Shown here: positions 34,784 to 48,173 of the stretch, piece by piece
Layout of the letters: every line of letters begins with the position of its first letter
How positions within the stretch are numbered: position 1 is the stretch's first letter
From: Patiria pectinifera
Taxonomy: Eukaryota; Echinodermata; Asteroidea; Valvatida; Asterinidae
Length of the DNA stretch: 64,000 nt
NCBI GenBank assembly: GCA_029964075.1
Contig: CM057138.1
Coordinates: forward strand, 9,604,932 to 9,668,931
Direction: 5' to 3'
Position numbers and translations under genes: made by a program
Notes under the pieces: generated by a model
What the model was told of the DNA's origin: nothing
The model's database searches: none
What the model saw: the letters and a program-made list of their open reading frames with translations, nothing else

Positions 34784-35690
34784 TTAGCTGTTTCGGTGTA
34801 CACACCGAAACAGCTCTTGTTTTCGTTAAGATTTTTTTTTCTTTTTCTTTTTAGCTGTTTCGGTGTACACACCGAAACAGCTCTTGTTTTCGTTAAGATT
34901 TTTTTTTCCTTTTTAGCTGTTTCGGTGTACAAAACAGCTCTTGTTTTCGTTAAGATTTTTTTTTTTTTTTTTTCTTCTCCTTTTTCAGACTTTTTCTCCA
35001 TAGGTTTTGCACACGTTTCTTCTACCCATACACTTTGGCACTTTCGTAAATCTGATCAACTTCTGACTTGGCACACACTTAAACCACCACCCAAAGATGG
35101 TCCTAGAAGAAATTTGTGATCATGACGTCATCAGGTGTCGGGTTACGTCACATTAAAGATGCATTTTTCCCCATATGTTTTGTACACGTTTTGAAACACT
35201 CCATTTTGCGCATTTTCGTAATTCTGATCGACTTCAGACTTGGTACATAATTAGATCACTACCCACAAATGGTCCTAGAAAAAATTTGTGATCGTGACGT
35301 CATCAGGTGTCACATTACGTCACATTAAAGATACATTTTTCTCCATAGGTTTTGTACACGTTTAAAAACACTCCAATTTGTGCACTTTCGTAAACCTGAT
35401 CAACTTCAGACTTGGCAAATACTTAGATCACCACCAACAGAATGGTCCTAGAAGAAATTCGTGATCGTGACGTCATCACGTGACAGGTTACGTTACATTA
35501 AAGATGCATTTTTCTCCCATTGGGTTTGTACACTTTTTTCAAACGTTGGTACACACTTAGACCATCACCCACAGATGGTCCTTAAAGAAATTCGTGGTTC
35601 TGTAGATAAAGGTGACTGATTTATCATCACGTGCACAGAGTATTTCAAATATCCGAAACAGCTTGTGTTTGTCCACAAACACATTTCTAG
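34784..35690 (+). repeat. Short type-B array unit with head hairpins
   Basis: Three head hairpins, then four monomers of the 171 bp type, then a type-B tail with CTAG at 35687-35690. At 907 bp it is one of the shortest complete head-to-tail units in the window and a good reference copy. No gene is seen. Confidence 0.82.
34786..34939 (+). repeat. Three type-B head hairpins in tandem
   Basis: AGCTGTTTCGGTGT and ACACCGAAACAGCT face each other at 34786-34815 and 34853-34882; a shortened third lies at 34915-34939. Each is followed by CTTGTTTTCGTTAAGA and a T-run. The arm AGCTGTTTCGG is the inverted repeat of CCGAAACAGCT in the type-B tail. Spacing is 67 and 62 bp. Confidence 0.78.
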
Positions 35691-37666
35691 TTTCTTTTTT
35701 TTTTCTTCGACTTTTTCAGACTTTTTCTCCATAGGTTTAACACACGTTTCTTCTGGCAGGCCACTTTGCCACTTTTTAAAATCCGATCGATTTCAGACTT
35801 GGTACATTCTTAGACCACCACCCATAGATGGTCCTAGAAGAAATTCGTGACCGTGCCGTCATCAGGTGTCGGGTTACGTCACATTCAAGATGCATTTTTC
35901 CCCATATGTTTTGTACACGTTTTAAAACACTCCACTTTGGCCTCTTCGTAAATCCGATCAACCTCAGACTTTATATATACTTGGACCATCACCCACAGAT
36001 GGTCCTCAAGGAAATTCGTGATCGTGACGTCATCAAGTGTCAGGTTACGTCACATTAAAGATGTATTTTTCCCCATAGGGTTTGTACATGTTTTAAAACG
36101 CTCCATTTCGGCACTTTCGTAAATCCGATCGACGTTACACTTGGTACACACCTATACCATCATCCAGAGATGGTTCTTCAAGAAATTCGTTATCGTGACG
36201 TCGTCAGGTATCACGTTACTTCACATTAAAGATGCACATTTTCCCCATAGGTTTTGTACACGTTTTAAAACGCTCCACTTTGGCACTTTCGTAAATTTGA
36301 TCGACTATATACTTGGTACACACTTACACCACTACCCATAGATGGTCCTAGAAGAAATTCGTCATCGTGGCATCATGAGGACCCAGGTTATATCACATTA
36401 AAGATGCATTATTTCCCTATTGGTTTTGTACACGTTTTTCTTCAAACTGAACTTCGGAAGTACAAGTCTGATCGGGTTAAAACTTGGTACGCATATTGAC
36501 ATGGATGTGTTATAGATGGAAATTGAAGTGACATCATCATCAAATGTCATGTGAAGTCCCTTAAAGGGGCATTTTATTCCTGTATAGGTCTATATCTACA
36601 GAACTATAAATGTTCGATTCTCCATAGGTTTTGTACACGTTTTCCTTCAATTAGTACATTTTGGCACTTTCATCGATCTGATTGACTTCAGACTAGGCAG
36701 ACACACATATCACCAGCCCCAGATGGTCTTAGAAGGTTGTTGTCATTTTGACGTCATCAGGTGTCATGAGAGGGCGCCCTATCTTTGTATTCTTTGCAGC
36801 CCTGTAGCTTTGCATGTATAGGTCCGATTGCGTTGTAACTTTGCATGCCCTCACATTGGGGTGTCTTTCATATGAAAATATAGGTGCCGTCATTGTGACA
36901 TCATCGGTTCTCATGTGAGGGCGCCCTAACTTTACATGATGTGCAGCCCCATATCTCTGGAAGTATGGGTCCGATTGGATTGAAACTTGGCATTCTCTCA
37001 TATTGGGATCTGTTATACATGTATTTGATAATATAGCTGAAATCATCGTGATGTCCTTAGCTGTCATGTGAGGGCGCTCTCACTTTGCATCATTTCCAGC
37101 CTAATATCTCCACAATTACATGTATGCGTCGGATTGGGTTGAAACTTTGCATTCACACAAACTTGGATTAGTTATACACCTGAATATAGGTGAAGTCAAG
37201 AGTACATCATCGGTCGTCATGTGAGGGCACCCTACCATGGCATCATTTGCCGCCCTATTCTTTGTAAGCATGGGTCCGATTGGGTTGAAACTTTCTTTGC
37301 CCTCATATTGGGAAGTGCTATGTGTGAAAATGTAAGTGGCGTCATCGTCCCTTCCGTGGTCGTCATATGAGGGCGCCCTAACCTTGCATACTGGAATGTG
37401 CTATATGTGGAACATATAGGTTAAGTCGTGATTACGTCATCAGTTGTCTTGTGGGGCACCCTAACAGTGCATCATAAGTCATGATTACGTCATCAGTTCT
37501 CTTGTGGGGGCACCCTAACAGTGCATCATTTCAGGCCCTTTATCTCTGCAAGTATTCGACCGATTGCGTTGAAATTTTACATGCACTAATTGAAGTCATC
37601 TTCTCATGTCCTTCTCACATTAAAAAAGCCGAAACAGCTTGTGTTTGTCCACAAACACATCTCTAG
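35691..37666 (+). repeat. Type-B array unit, first copy of a 2 kb tandem duplication
   Basis: 171 bp monomers are followed by five monomers of a second kind (about 146-153 bp) with GTGAGGGCGCCCT and TCCGATTGGGTTGAAACTT. The tail ends at CTAG 37663-37666. The next unit is nearly the same throughout. Minus-strand frames of up to 112 codons here follow the monomer period and recur in the copies. Confidence 0.82.
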
Positions 37667-39788
37667 TTTTTTTTTCTCCTTTTTCAGACTTTTTCTCCAT
37701 AGGTTTAACACACGTTTCTTCTGGCAGGCCACTTTGCCACTTTTTAAAGTCCGATCGATTTCAGACTTGGTACATACTTAGACCACCACCCACAGATGGT
37801 CCTAGAAGAAATTCGTGACCGTGACGTCATCAGGTGTCAGGTTACGTCACATTAAAGATGCATTTTTCCCCATATGTTTTGCACACGTTTTAAAATACTC
37901 CACTTTGGCCTCTTCGTAAATCAGATCAACCTCAGACTTGATACAGACTTAGACCACCATCAGCAGATGGTCCGAGAAGAAATTCGTGACCGTGACGTCA
38001 TCAGGTGTCAGGTTACGTCACATTAAAGATGCATTTTTCTCATATGTTTTGTACACGTTTTAAAACACTCCACTTTGGCCTCTTCGTAAATCCGATCAAC
38101 CTCCGACTTGATACATACTTAGACCATCATCCACAGATGGTCCTTGAAGAAATTCGTGATCGTAACGTCATCAAGTGTCAGGTTACGTCACATTAAAGAT
38201 ATATTTTTCACCATAGGGTTTGTACATGTTTTAAAACGCTCCATTTCGGCACTTTCGTAAATCCGATCGACGTTACACTTGGTACACACCTATACCATCA
38301 CCCACAGATGGTCCTTCAAGAAATTCGTGATCGTGACGTCGTCAGGTATCACGTTACTTCACATTAAAGATGCACATTTTCCCCATAGGTTTTGTACACG
38401 TTTTAAAACGCTCCACTTTGGCTTTTTCGTAAATTTAATCGACTATATACTTGGTACACACTTAGACCACTACCCATAGATGGTCCTAAAAGAAATTCGT
38501 CATCGTGGCATCATGAGGTGTCAGGTTACATCACATTAAAGATGCATTATTTTCCTATTGGTTTTGTACACGTTTTTCTTCAAACTGAACTTCGGAAGTA
38601 CAAGTCTGATTGGGTTAAAACTTGGTATGCATATTGACATGGATGTGTTATAGATGGAAATTGAAGTGACATCATCATCAAATGTCATGTGAAGTCCCTT
38701 AAAGGGGCATTTTATTCCTTTATATAGGTCTATATCTACAGAACTAAAATGTTCGATTATCCATAGGTTTTGTACACGTTTTTCTTCAATTAGTACATTT
38801 TGGCACTTTCATAGATCTGATTGACTTCAGACTTGGCAGACACACATATCACCAGCCCCAGATGGTCTTAGAAGGTTGTTGTCATTTTGACGTCATCGGG
38901 TGTCATGTGAGGGCGCCCTAGCTTTGTATTCTTTGCAGCCCTGTAGCTTTGCATGTATATGTCCGATTGCGTTGAAACTTTGCATGCCCTCACATTGGGG
39001 TGTCTTTCATATGAAAATATAGGTGCCGTCATTGTGACATCATTGGTTCTCATGTGAGGGCGCCCTAACTTTACATGATGTGCAGCCCCATATCTCTGCA
39101 AGTATGGGTCCGATTGGATTGAAACTTGGCATTCTCTCATATTGGGATCTGTTAAACATGTATTTGATAATATAGCTGAAATCATCGTGATGTCCTTAGC
39201 TGTCATGTGAGGGCGCTCTCAATTTGCATCATTTCTAGCCTAATATCTCCACAATTACATGTATGCGTCCGATTGGGTTGAAACTTTGCATTCACACAAA
39301 CTTGGATTAGTTATACACCTGAATACAGGTGAAGTCAAGAGTACATCATCGGTCGTCATGTGAGGGCACCCTACCATGGCATCATTTGCCGCCCTATATC
39401 TTTGTAAGCATGGGTCCGATTGGGTTGAAACTTTCTTTGCCCTCATATTGGGAAGTGCTATGTGTGAAAATGTAAGTGGCGTCATCATCCCTTCCGTGGT
39501 CGTCATATGATGGCGCGCTAACCTTGCATACTGGAATGTACTATATGTGGAACATATAGGTTAAGTCGTGATTACGTCATCAGTTGTCTTGTGGGGCGCC
39601 CTAACAGTGCATCATAAGTCGTGATTGCGTCAACAGTTCTCTTGTGGGGGCACCCTAACAGTGCATCATTTCAGGCCCTTTATCTCTGCAAGTATTCGAC
39701 CGATTGCGTTGAAATTTTACATGGACTAATTGAAGTCATCTTCTCATGTCCTTGTCACATAAAAAAAGCCGAAACAGCTTGTGTTTTT
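37667..39788 (+). repeat. Type-B array unit, second copy of the 2 kb tandem duplication
   Basis: Near-identical to 35691-37666 with one extra 171 bp monomer. Its tail lacks the hairpin and CTAG: after CCGAAACAGCTTGTGTTTTT it runs straight into a type-B head hairpin at 39789, so two units are fused at this point. Confidence 0.8.
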
Positions 39789-39936
39789 AGCTGTTTCGGT
39801 GACACACCGAAACAGCTCTTGTTTTCGTTAAGATTTTTTTTTTTCTTTTTTCTTTTTTTGGCTTTTCCGCAAAAAAGCGGAAAAGCCTTTCTTTTTGTTC
39901 TCATTTTTGGCTTTTCCGCAAAGTTGCGGAAAAGCC
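39789..39936 (+). repeat. Composite head: one type-B and two type-A hairpins
   Basis: A type-B head (39789-39817) with its CTTGTTTTCGTTAAGA follow-on is succeeded by type-A heads at 39860-39887 and 39909-39936. The array switches from type-B to type-A sequence here, so the hybrid head marks the family junction. Confidence 0.72.
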
Positions 39937-42859
39937 TTTGTTTTTGTTCTGGTTTTTTTTTTTTTTCTTTCTTCTTCTTCTTCTTCTTCTTCTTCTTCTT
40001 CTTCTTTTTGTTCCACTTCAAATGCCATTGACTTTGTGCACGTTTTTTCTCAGTGCCACTTTTGGCATTAATCTTTGCCATACATCATTCAAACTTAGCA
40101 TAAGCATTGTCCCTATAGCAAAGATGTGTCCCGAAGATTGACGTCATGGTGACGTCATCGACTAATTTATTATAGATTTTTGAATATTTAATTTTTCCCA
40201 TAGACTTTGTACACAGAAATTTAAAAAAAATTGTCGCTTTTCAAAGGGCATTTTCGACTCTTTGCCAGTTATTCATTTACACCAATCTTTGTCCAAGCAA
40301 AGACCCTACTCCAAACAACATTGTGGAATGATGACGTCATGATGACGTCATCCTGTGTTTATTTATAGGCAATTAAATTGTGACACTTTTAATATTTAAA
40401 AATGCATAAGAAATCAACCGTACGCGTCCGCAGCATTCTGTTGCCGGCAAGTGGTACAGTAGGTTGAGGTCTTCATTTCATTCAGTGTGCGTGCAATCAC
40501 GTGACCCTTGCTTCCGGTCGAAAAAGGCCCAAACCGGAAATGGCTTATTATTTGAAAATGGTAATAGAAATGAACTTGCTTTCAACGGTGTTAGTCTCTT
40601 GGTCGATAGTATTCTTCAAATCATCTACCGATGACGTCATGCAATCTTCGAGCGCCCTCTAGCGACAGGTTGAAAATTAGCAAAAATGTATTTTGAATAG
40701 ATGTCTGTGGCGAAGTTTGTCGGAATCGCCGAAATATTGGTGTATATGATGACCTTGACCCACTTAAGACGTGTGCGAAGTTTTAGGCGAATGACGTCAT
40801 CAGACCGGAAGTTATAATAAAAAGACCCTTTTTCATTTGAAAATTCCTGAAAAATCAACCATGGCAGTTTTTATATTTGTTTTTACTTTAATTGTCGATT
40901 GAAGGGTAGGTCTAAAACATTTGAAAGTTTCGAGGCGATAAGCGAACTCGAACAACTCTGCGCACGCTTAAAACTTCACGTTGACAATACCTCTGCTTCA
41001 AAACATGCACAGGACAGGACGTCCACAATGTACATGTACATGCACGTACGTTGTACATAGGCACATACATCGTTTGTCAGTCAGCCTGCAGCGCACGTGT
41101 TGCTGCGGTCAAATCCTGTCCACAGTGACCGTTTTAGCCGATTTTCGGCTAACTTTCACAGATTGTATGTTCATGCATGCGCATAGACAGGGACGTATTA
41201 TAGCACTTTTGGCATTAATCTTTGTCAGATATCATTGAAAGTTGGCATAAGCATAGTCCCTATAGCCAAGATGTGTCCCGAAGAGTGACGTCATGGTGAC
41301 GTCATCAAGTGATTTATTATGGATTTATGAATAATTAATTTTTCTCCTAGACTTTGTACACAGCTTTCTCCACAAGTCTTTCCCTATACAACACTGATAT
41401 ATCTTACCGAGTAGTTCTGAACTTCGGCTGAGAATTACTATGAAAAGGAAAAAGAAATCGTTTTTTTTACGCCTGTCATTTGATTGAAAATATTCCCAAG
41501 AGTTAGAATAGCAAGTAATATTTTATAAAAATGTTTCAGTTTAAAGGCAAATTACGCATTTAAAGGTGCAGTTTTTCTGCTGTGGGATTTTTAACCTATT
41601 GACTTTGTACACGTTTTCAAGCCACCATTTTCATAACTTGGCGATCTGGAATCGTCATCAAAGTTACAGCCAAGGAAGACCCTCATACACAAATTATGCC
41701 AAGACTATGACATCATGATGACGTCATCATCAAGTGATTTATTATGGATTCATGAATAATTAATTTTTCTCATAGACTTTGTACACAGCTTTCTCCACAA
41801 GTCTTTTCCTATACAACACTGATATATCTTACTGAGTAGTTCTGAACTTCGGCCGAGAATTACTATGAGAAAGAAAAAGAAATCGTATTTTTTTACGTTT
41901 GCCATTTGATTGAAAATATTCCCAAGAGTCAGAATATCAAGTAATATTTTATAACAATGTTTCAGTTTAAAGGCAAATCACGTATTTAAAGGTTCAGTTT
42001 TTCTGCTGTTGGATTTTTAACCCATTGACTTTGTACACGTTTTCAAGCCACCATTCTTAAAACTTGGCGATCTGGAATCGTCATCAAAGTTACAGCCAAG
42101 AAAGACCCTCATACAAAAATTATGCCAAGACTATGACGTCACGATGACGTCATCACCTAATTTTTTTTATTGATTTTTGTAAAATTTACGTACATATTGT
42201 GAAGTCTTATATCAACAGAAATGTAAGTCCGATTGGGTTGAAACTTGGTATGTGGCTATACCAGGATGTGTTATAGATTAAAAATGAGGTGACGTCATGA
42301 TGACGTCATCCTGAGATTTTATATGAATATTAATTTTTTTGGACCTTTTAGCCATATCTCCCGAACGCAACATGCAAAATGCAAAATTCTTTTTTGCATT
42401 TGGTCTGTTATGTAATAGCTATTCGCACAAAACTTGAAAAATGTGTGACGTCATCATGACGTCATCAAAATGCGATTTTTCAAAACTCATATAAGGAATG
42501 GTCCAATTGTCATGAAACTTGGTGGGTAGGTAGTTAATCAAACTAGTATGCAAAGTTCGAAGTGACGTCACGATGACGTCATCAAAAAATTTAAAAATAT
42601 TTGTCGATTTTCAAAGTGCGTTTTCGACTCTTTGCCAGTAATTTATTTAGATCACTCTTTGTCAAAGCAAAGACCTTGTACACACGCACATACATCGTAT
42701 TGCCAAGGTCAAATCCTGTCCACAGTGACCGTTTCAGCCGATTTTCGGCTAACTTTGACAGATTTTATGTTCATGCATATTCAGGGCATATTATTGATTA
42801 AAAAAAATCATAATGCGGAAAAGCCCTATGTTCTGTTGCAAACAGACATAGACCTCTAG
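39937..42859 (+). repeat. Type-A array unit
   Basis: A CTT tract (39970-40015), then type-A array with the E-box/ETS/CRE cluster, the GTACAT block near 41030 and the sub-repeat that contains the uninterrupted GAATAATTAATTTTT site (about 41755). It ends with a type-A tail, CTAG 42856-42859. No gene is seen. Confidence 0.8.
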
Positions 42860-45800
42860 TTTTTCTTTCTTCTTCTTCTTCTTTTTGTCGCCAAAATCCC
42901 ATAGACTTTGTACACGTTTTTTCTCAGTGCCACTTTTGGCATTAATCTTTGTCATACATCATTCAAAGTTAGCATAGTCATAGTCCTTATAGCAGAGATG
43001 TGCCCCGAAGAGTGACGTCATGATGACGTCATCGACTAATTTATTATAGATTTTTGAATATTTAATTTTTCCCATAGACTTTGTACACAAAATTTTAAAA
43101 AAAATTGTCGGTTTTCAAAGGACATTTTCGACTGTTTGCCAGTAATTCATGTACACCAAACTTTGTTAAAGCAAAGACCCTTATTCAAACAACATTGTGT
43201 AATGATGACGTCATGATGACGTCATCCTGTGTTTATTTATAGGCAATTAAATTGTGACACTTTTAATATTTAAAAATGCATAAGAAATCAACCGTACGCG
43301 TCCGCAGCATTCTGTTGCCGGCAAGTGGTAGAGTAGGTTGAGGTCTTCATTTCATTCAGTGTGCGTGCAATCACGTGACCCTTGCTTCCGGTCGAAAAAG
43401 GCCCAAACCGGAAGTGGCTTATTATTTGAAAGTGGTAATAGAAATGAACTTGCTTTCAACGGTGTTAGTCTCTTGGCCGATAGTATTCTTCAAATCATCT
43501 ACCGATGACGTCATGCAATCTTCGAGCGCCCTCTAGCGACAGGTTGAAAATTAGCAAAAATGTATTTTGAATAGATGTCTGTGGCGAAGTTTATCGGAAT
43601 CGCCTAAATATTGGTGTATATGATGACCGTGACCCACTTAAGACGTGTGCGAAGTTTTAGGCGAATGACGTCATCAGACCGGAAGTTATAATAAAAAGAC
43701 CCTTTTTCATTTGAAAATTCCTGAAAAATCAACCATGGCAGTTTTTATATTTGTTTTTACTTTAATTGTCGATTGAAGATTAGGTCTAAAACATTTGAAA
43801 GTTTCGAGGCGATAAGCGAACTCGAACATACCCTGCGCACGCTTAAAACTTCACGTTGACAATACCTCTGCTTCAAAACATGCACAGGACAGGACGTCCA
43901 CAATGTACATGTACATGCACGTACCTTGTACATAGGCACATACATCGTATGTCAGTCAGCCTGCAGCGCACGTGTTGCTGAGATCAAATCCTGTCCACAG
44001 TGACCGTTTTAGCCGATTTTCGGCTAACTTTGACAGATTTTATGTTCATGCATGCGCATAGACAGGGACGTATTATAGCACTTTTGGCATTAATCTTTGT
44101 CAGATATCATTGAAAGTTGGCATAAGCATAGTCCCTATAGCAAAGATGTGTCCCGAAGAGTGACGTCATGGTGACGTCATCGACTAATTTATTATAGATT
44201 TTTGAATATTTAATTTTTCCCATAGACTTTGTACACAAAATTTTTAAAAAAATTGTCGGTTTTCAAAGGACATTTTCGACTGTTTGCCAGTAATTCATGT
44301 ACACCAAACTTTGCTAAAGCAAAGACCCTTATTCAAACAACCTTGTGTAATGATGACGTCATGATGACGTCATCCTGTGTTTATTTATAGGCAATTAAAT
44401 TGTGACACTTTTAATATTTAAAAATGCATAAGAAATCAACCGTACGCGTCCGCAGCATTCTGTTGCCGGCAAGTGGTAGAGTAGGTTGAGGTCTTCATTT
44501 CATTCAGTGTGCGTGCAATCACGTGACCCTTGCTTCCGGTCGAAAAAGGCCCAAACCGGAAGTGGCTTATTATTTGAAAGTGGTAATAGAAATGAACTTG
44601 CTTTCAACGGTGTTAGTCTCTTGGCCGATAGTATTCTTCAAATCATCTACCGATGACGTCATGCAATCTTCGAGCGCCCTCTAGCGACAGGTTGAAAATT
44701 AGCAAAAATGTATTTTGAATAGATGTCTGTGGCGAAGTTTGTCGGAATCGCCTAAATATTGGTGTATATGATGACCGTGATCCACTTAAGACGTGTGCGA
44801 AGTTTTAGGCGAATGACGTCATCAGACCGGAAGTTATAATAAAAAGACCCTTTTTCATTTGAAAATTCCTGAAAAATCAACCATGGCAGTTTTTATATTT
44901 GTTTTTACTTTAATTGTCGATTGAAGATTAGGTCTAAAACATTTCAAAGTTTCGAGGCGATAAGCGAACTCGAACATACCCTGCGCACGCTTAAAACTTC
45001 ACGTTGACAATACCTCTGCTTCAAAACATGCACAGGACAGGACGTCCACAATGTACATGTACATGCACGTACCTTGTACATAGGCACATACATCGTATGT
45101 CAGTCAGCCTGCAGCGCACGTGTTGCTGAGATCAAATCCTGTCCACAGTGACCGTTTTAGCCGATTTTCGGCTAACTTTGACAGATTTTATGTTCATGCA
45201 TGCGCATAGACAGGGACGTATTATAGCACTTTTGGCATTAATCTTTGTCAGATATCATTGAAAGTTGGCATAAGCATAGTCCCTATAGCAAAGATGTGTC
45301 CCGAAGAGTGACGTCATGGTGACGTCATCAAGTGATTTATTATGGATTTATGAATAATTAATTTTTCTCATAGACTTTGTACACAGCTTTCTCCACAAGT
45401 CTTTCCCTATACAACACTGATATATCTTACTGAGTAGTTCTGAACTTCGGCTGAGAATTACTATGAGAAGGAAAAAGAAATCGTATTTTTTTACGCCTGT
45501 CATTTGATTGAAAATATTCCCAAGAGTTAGAATAGCAAGTAATATTTTATAAAAATGTTTCAGTTTAAAGGAAAATCACGCATTTGAAGGTGCAGTTTTT
45601 CTGCTGTGGGATTTTTAACCTATTGATTTTGTACACGTTTTCAAGCCACCATTTTTATAACTTGGCGATCTGGAATCGTCATCAAAGTTACAGCCAAGGA
45701 AGACCCTCATACAAAAATTATGCCAAGACTATATGACATCATGATGACGTCATCATTAAGTGATTTATTATGGATTCATGAATAATTAATTTTTCTCATA

Positions 45801-46891
45801 GACTTTGTACACTTTCTCCACAAGTCTTTTCCTATACAACACTGATATATCTTACTGAGTAGTTCTGAACTTCGGCCGAGAATTACCATGAGAAGGAAAA
45901 AGAAATCGTATTTTTTTACGTTTGTCATTTGATTGAAAATATTCCCAAGAGTCAGAATATCAAGTAATATTTCATAAAAATGTTTCAGTTTGAAGGCAAA
46001 TCACGTATTTAAAGGTGCAGTTTTTGTGCTGTGGGATTTTTAACCCATTGACTTGGTACACGTTTTCAAGCCACCATTTTTATAACTTGGCGATCTGGAA
46101 TCGTTATCAAAGTTACAGCCAAGGTAGACCCTCATACAAAAATTATGCCAAGACTATGATGTCACGATGACGTCATCACCTAATTTTTTTTATTGATTTT
46201 TGAAAATTTACGTACTTATTGTGAAGTCTTATATCTACAGAAATGTAAGTCCGATTGGGTTGAAACTTGGTATGTGGCTATACCAGGATGTGTTATAGAT
46301 TAAAAATGAGGTGACGTCATGATGACGTCATCCTGAGATTTTATATGAATATTAATTTTTTTGGACCTTTTAGCCATATCTCCCGAACGAAACATGCAAA
46401 ATGCAAAATTCTTTTTTGCATTTGGTCTGTTATGTAATAGCTATTCGCACAAAACTTGGAAAATGTGTGACGTCATCATGACGTCATCAAAATGCGATTT
46501 TTCAAAACTCATATAAGGAAAGGTCCATTGTCATGAAACTTGGTGGGTAGGTAGTTAATCATACTAGTATGCAAAGTTCGAAGTGACGTCAGGATGACGT
46601 CATCAAAAAAATTAAAAATATATTTGTCGATTTTCAAAGTGCGTTTTCGACTCTTTGCCAGTAATTTATTTATAATTTATTTATCACTCTTTGTCCAAGC
46701 AAAGACCTTGTACACACGCACATACATCGTATTGCCGAGAACAAATCCTGTCCACTGTGACCGTTTTAGCCGATTTTCGGCTAACTTTGACAGATGTTAT
46801 GTTCATGCATATTCCGGTCATATTATTGATCAAAAAAAATTATCATGCGGAAAAGCCCTATGTTCTGTTGCAAACAGACATAGACCTCTAG
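42860..46891 (+). repeat. Type-A array unit containing a 1148 bp tandem duplication
   Basis: The stretch from about 43030 to 44177 is repeated at about 44178 to 45325, offset 1148 bp (anchors 43201 and 44349), with under ten differences by eye, including shared rare variants such as ACCTTGTACATAGG. A further sub-repeat pair follows to the type-A tail with CTAG at 46888-46891. No gene is seen. Confidence 0.82.
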
Positions 46892-48173
46892 TTTTTTTTC
46901 TTCTCCTTTTTCAGACTTTTTCTCCATAGGTTTAACACACGTTTCTTCTGGCAGTCCACTTTGCCACTTTTATAAATCCGATTGATTTCAGACTTGGTAC
47001 ATACTTAGACCACCACCCACAGATGGTCCTAGAAGAAATTTGTGATCGTGACGTCATCAGGTGTCAGGTTACGTCACATTAAAGATGCATTTTTCCCTAT
47101 ATGTTTTGTACACGTTTTAAAACACTCCAGTTTGGCATCTTCGTAAATCTGATCGACTTTAAACTTAATTCATAATTAGACCACCACCCACAGATGGTCC
47201 TAGAAGAAATTCGTGATCGTGACGTCATCAAGAGTCAGGTTACGTCACATTAAAGATGCATTTTTCCCCATAGGGTTTGTACACGTTTTAAAACGCTCCA
47301 CTTTTTGGCACTTTCGTAAATTTGATCGACTTTTTACTCGGTACACACTTAGACCACCACCCACAGATGGTCCAAGAAGAAATTTGTGATCGTGGCGTCA
47401 TCAGGTGTCAGGTTACGTCACATTAAAGATGCGTTTTTCCCCATATGTTTTGTACACGTTTTAAAACACTCCACTTTGGCACCTTCGTAAATCCGATCGA
47501 CCTCAGACTTGATACATACTTAGACCACCACCCACAGATGGTCCTAGAAGAAATTCGTGATCGTGACGTCATCAGGTGTTTGGTTACATCACATTAAAGA
47601 TGCATTTTTCCCCATAGGGTTTGTACACGTTTTAAAACACTCCACTTTGGCACCTTCGTAAATCCGATCGACCTCAGACTTGATACATACTTAGACCACC
47701 ACCCACAGATGGTCCTAGAAGAAATTCGTGATCGTGACGTCATCAGGTGTTTGGTTACATCACATTAAAGATGCATTTTTCCCCATAGGGTTTGTACACG
47801 TTTTAAAACACTCTACTTTGGCACTTTTGTAAATTATGCGATCGACGTTAGACCTGGTACACACTTAGCTAGACTACCACCCACAGATAATCTTAGAAGA
47901 AATTCGTGATTGTACCAATGCCGAGATGGGTTATAGATGAAAATTCATGCGATGTCATCATCAAATGTCATGTGACGTCCCTTAAAGGGACATTTTGTTC
48001 TTTATAGGCCTATATTTACAGACCTATACGTTCCATTTGGTTATAACTTGACATGTACGTATAATGTGCTGTTATAAATGACAGTTTTAGTGACGTCACT
48101 GATTGTTCAGCACGTGCACAGAGTATTTCGAATATCCGAAACAGCTTGTGTTTGTCCACAAACACATTTCTAG
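46892..48173 (+). repeat. Type-B array unit
   Basis: Monomer anchors at 47023, 47194, 47367, 47538 and 47709 (171-173 bp). Two of the monomers (about 47470-47640 and 47640-47810) are almost identical. The type-B tail ends at CTAG 48170-48173. No gene is seen. Confidence 0.83.

Noticed and set aside
34786-34882. Hairpin plus T-run as bacterial intrinsic terminators
   Set aside because: The context is an animal repeat array. The hairpin arm pairs with the unit tail, which explains it better than termination.
36729-37067. Minus-strand repeat-peptide frames of up to 112 codons (also 38868-39206, 39255-39506, 48753-49046)
   Set aside because: The peptide repeat follows the 146-153 bp DNA monomer. 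Monomers whose length is a multiple of three keep a frame open by chance.
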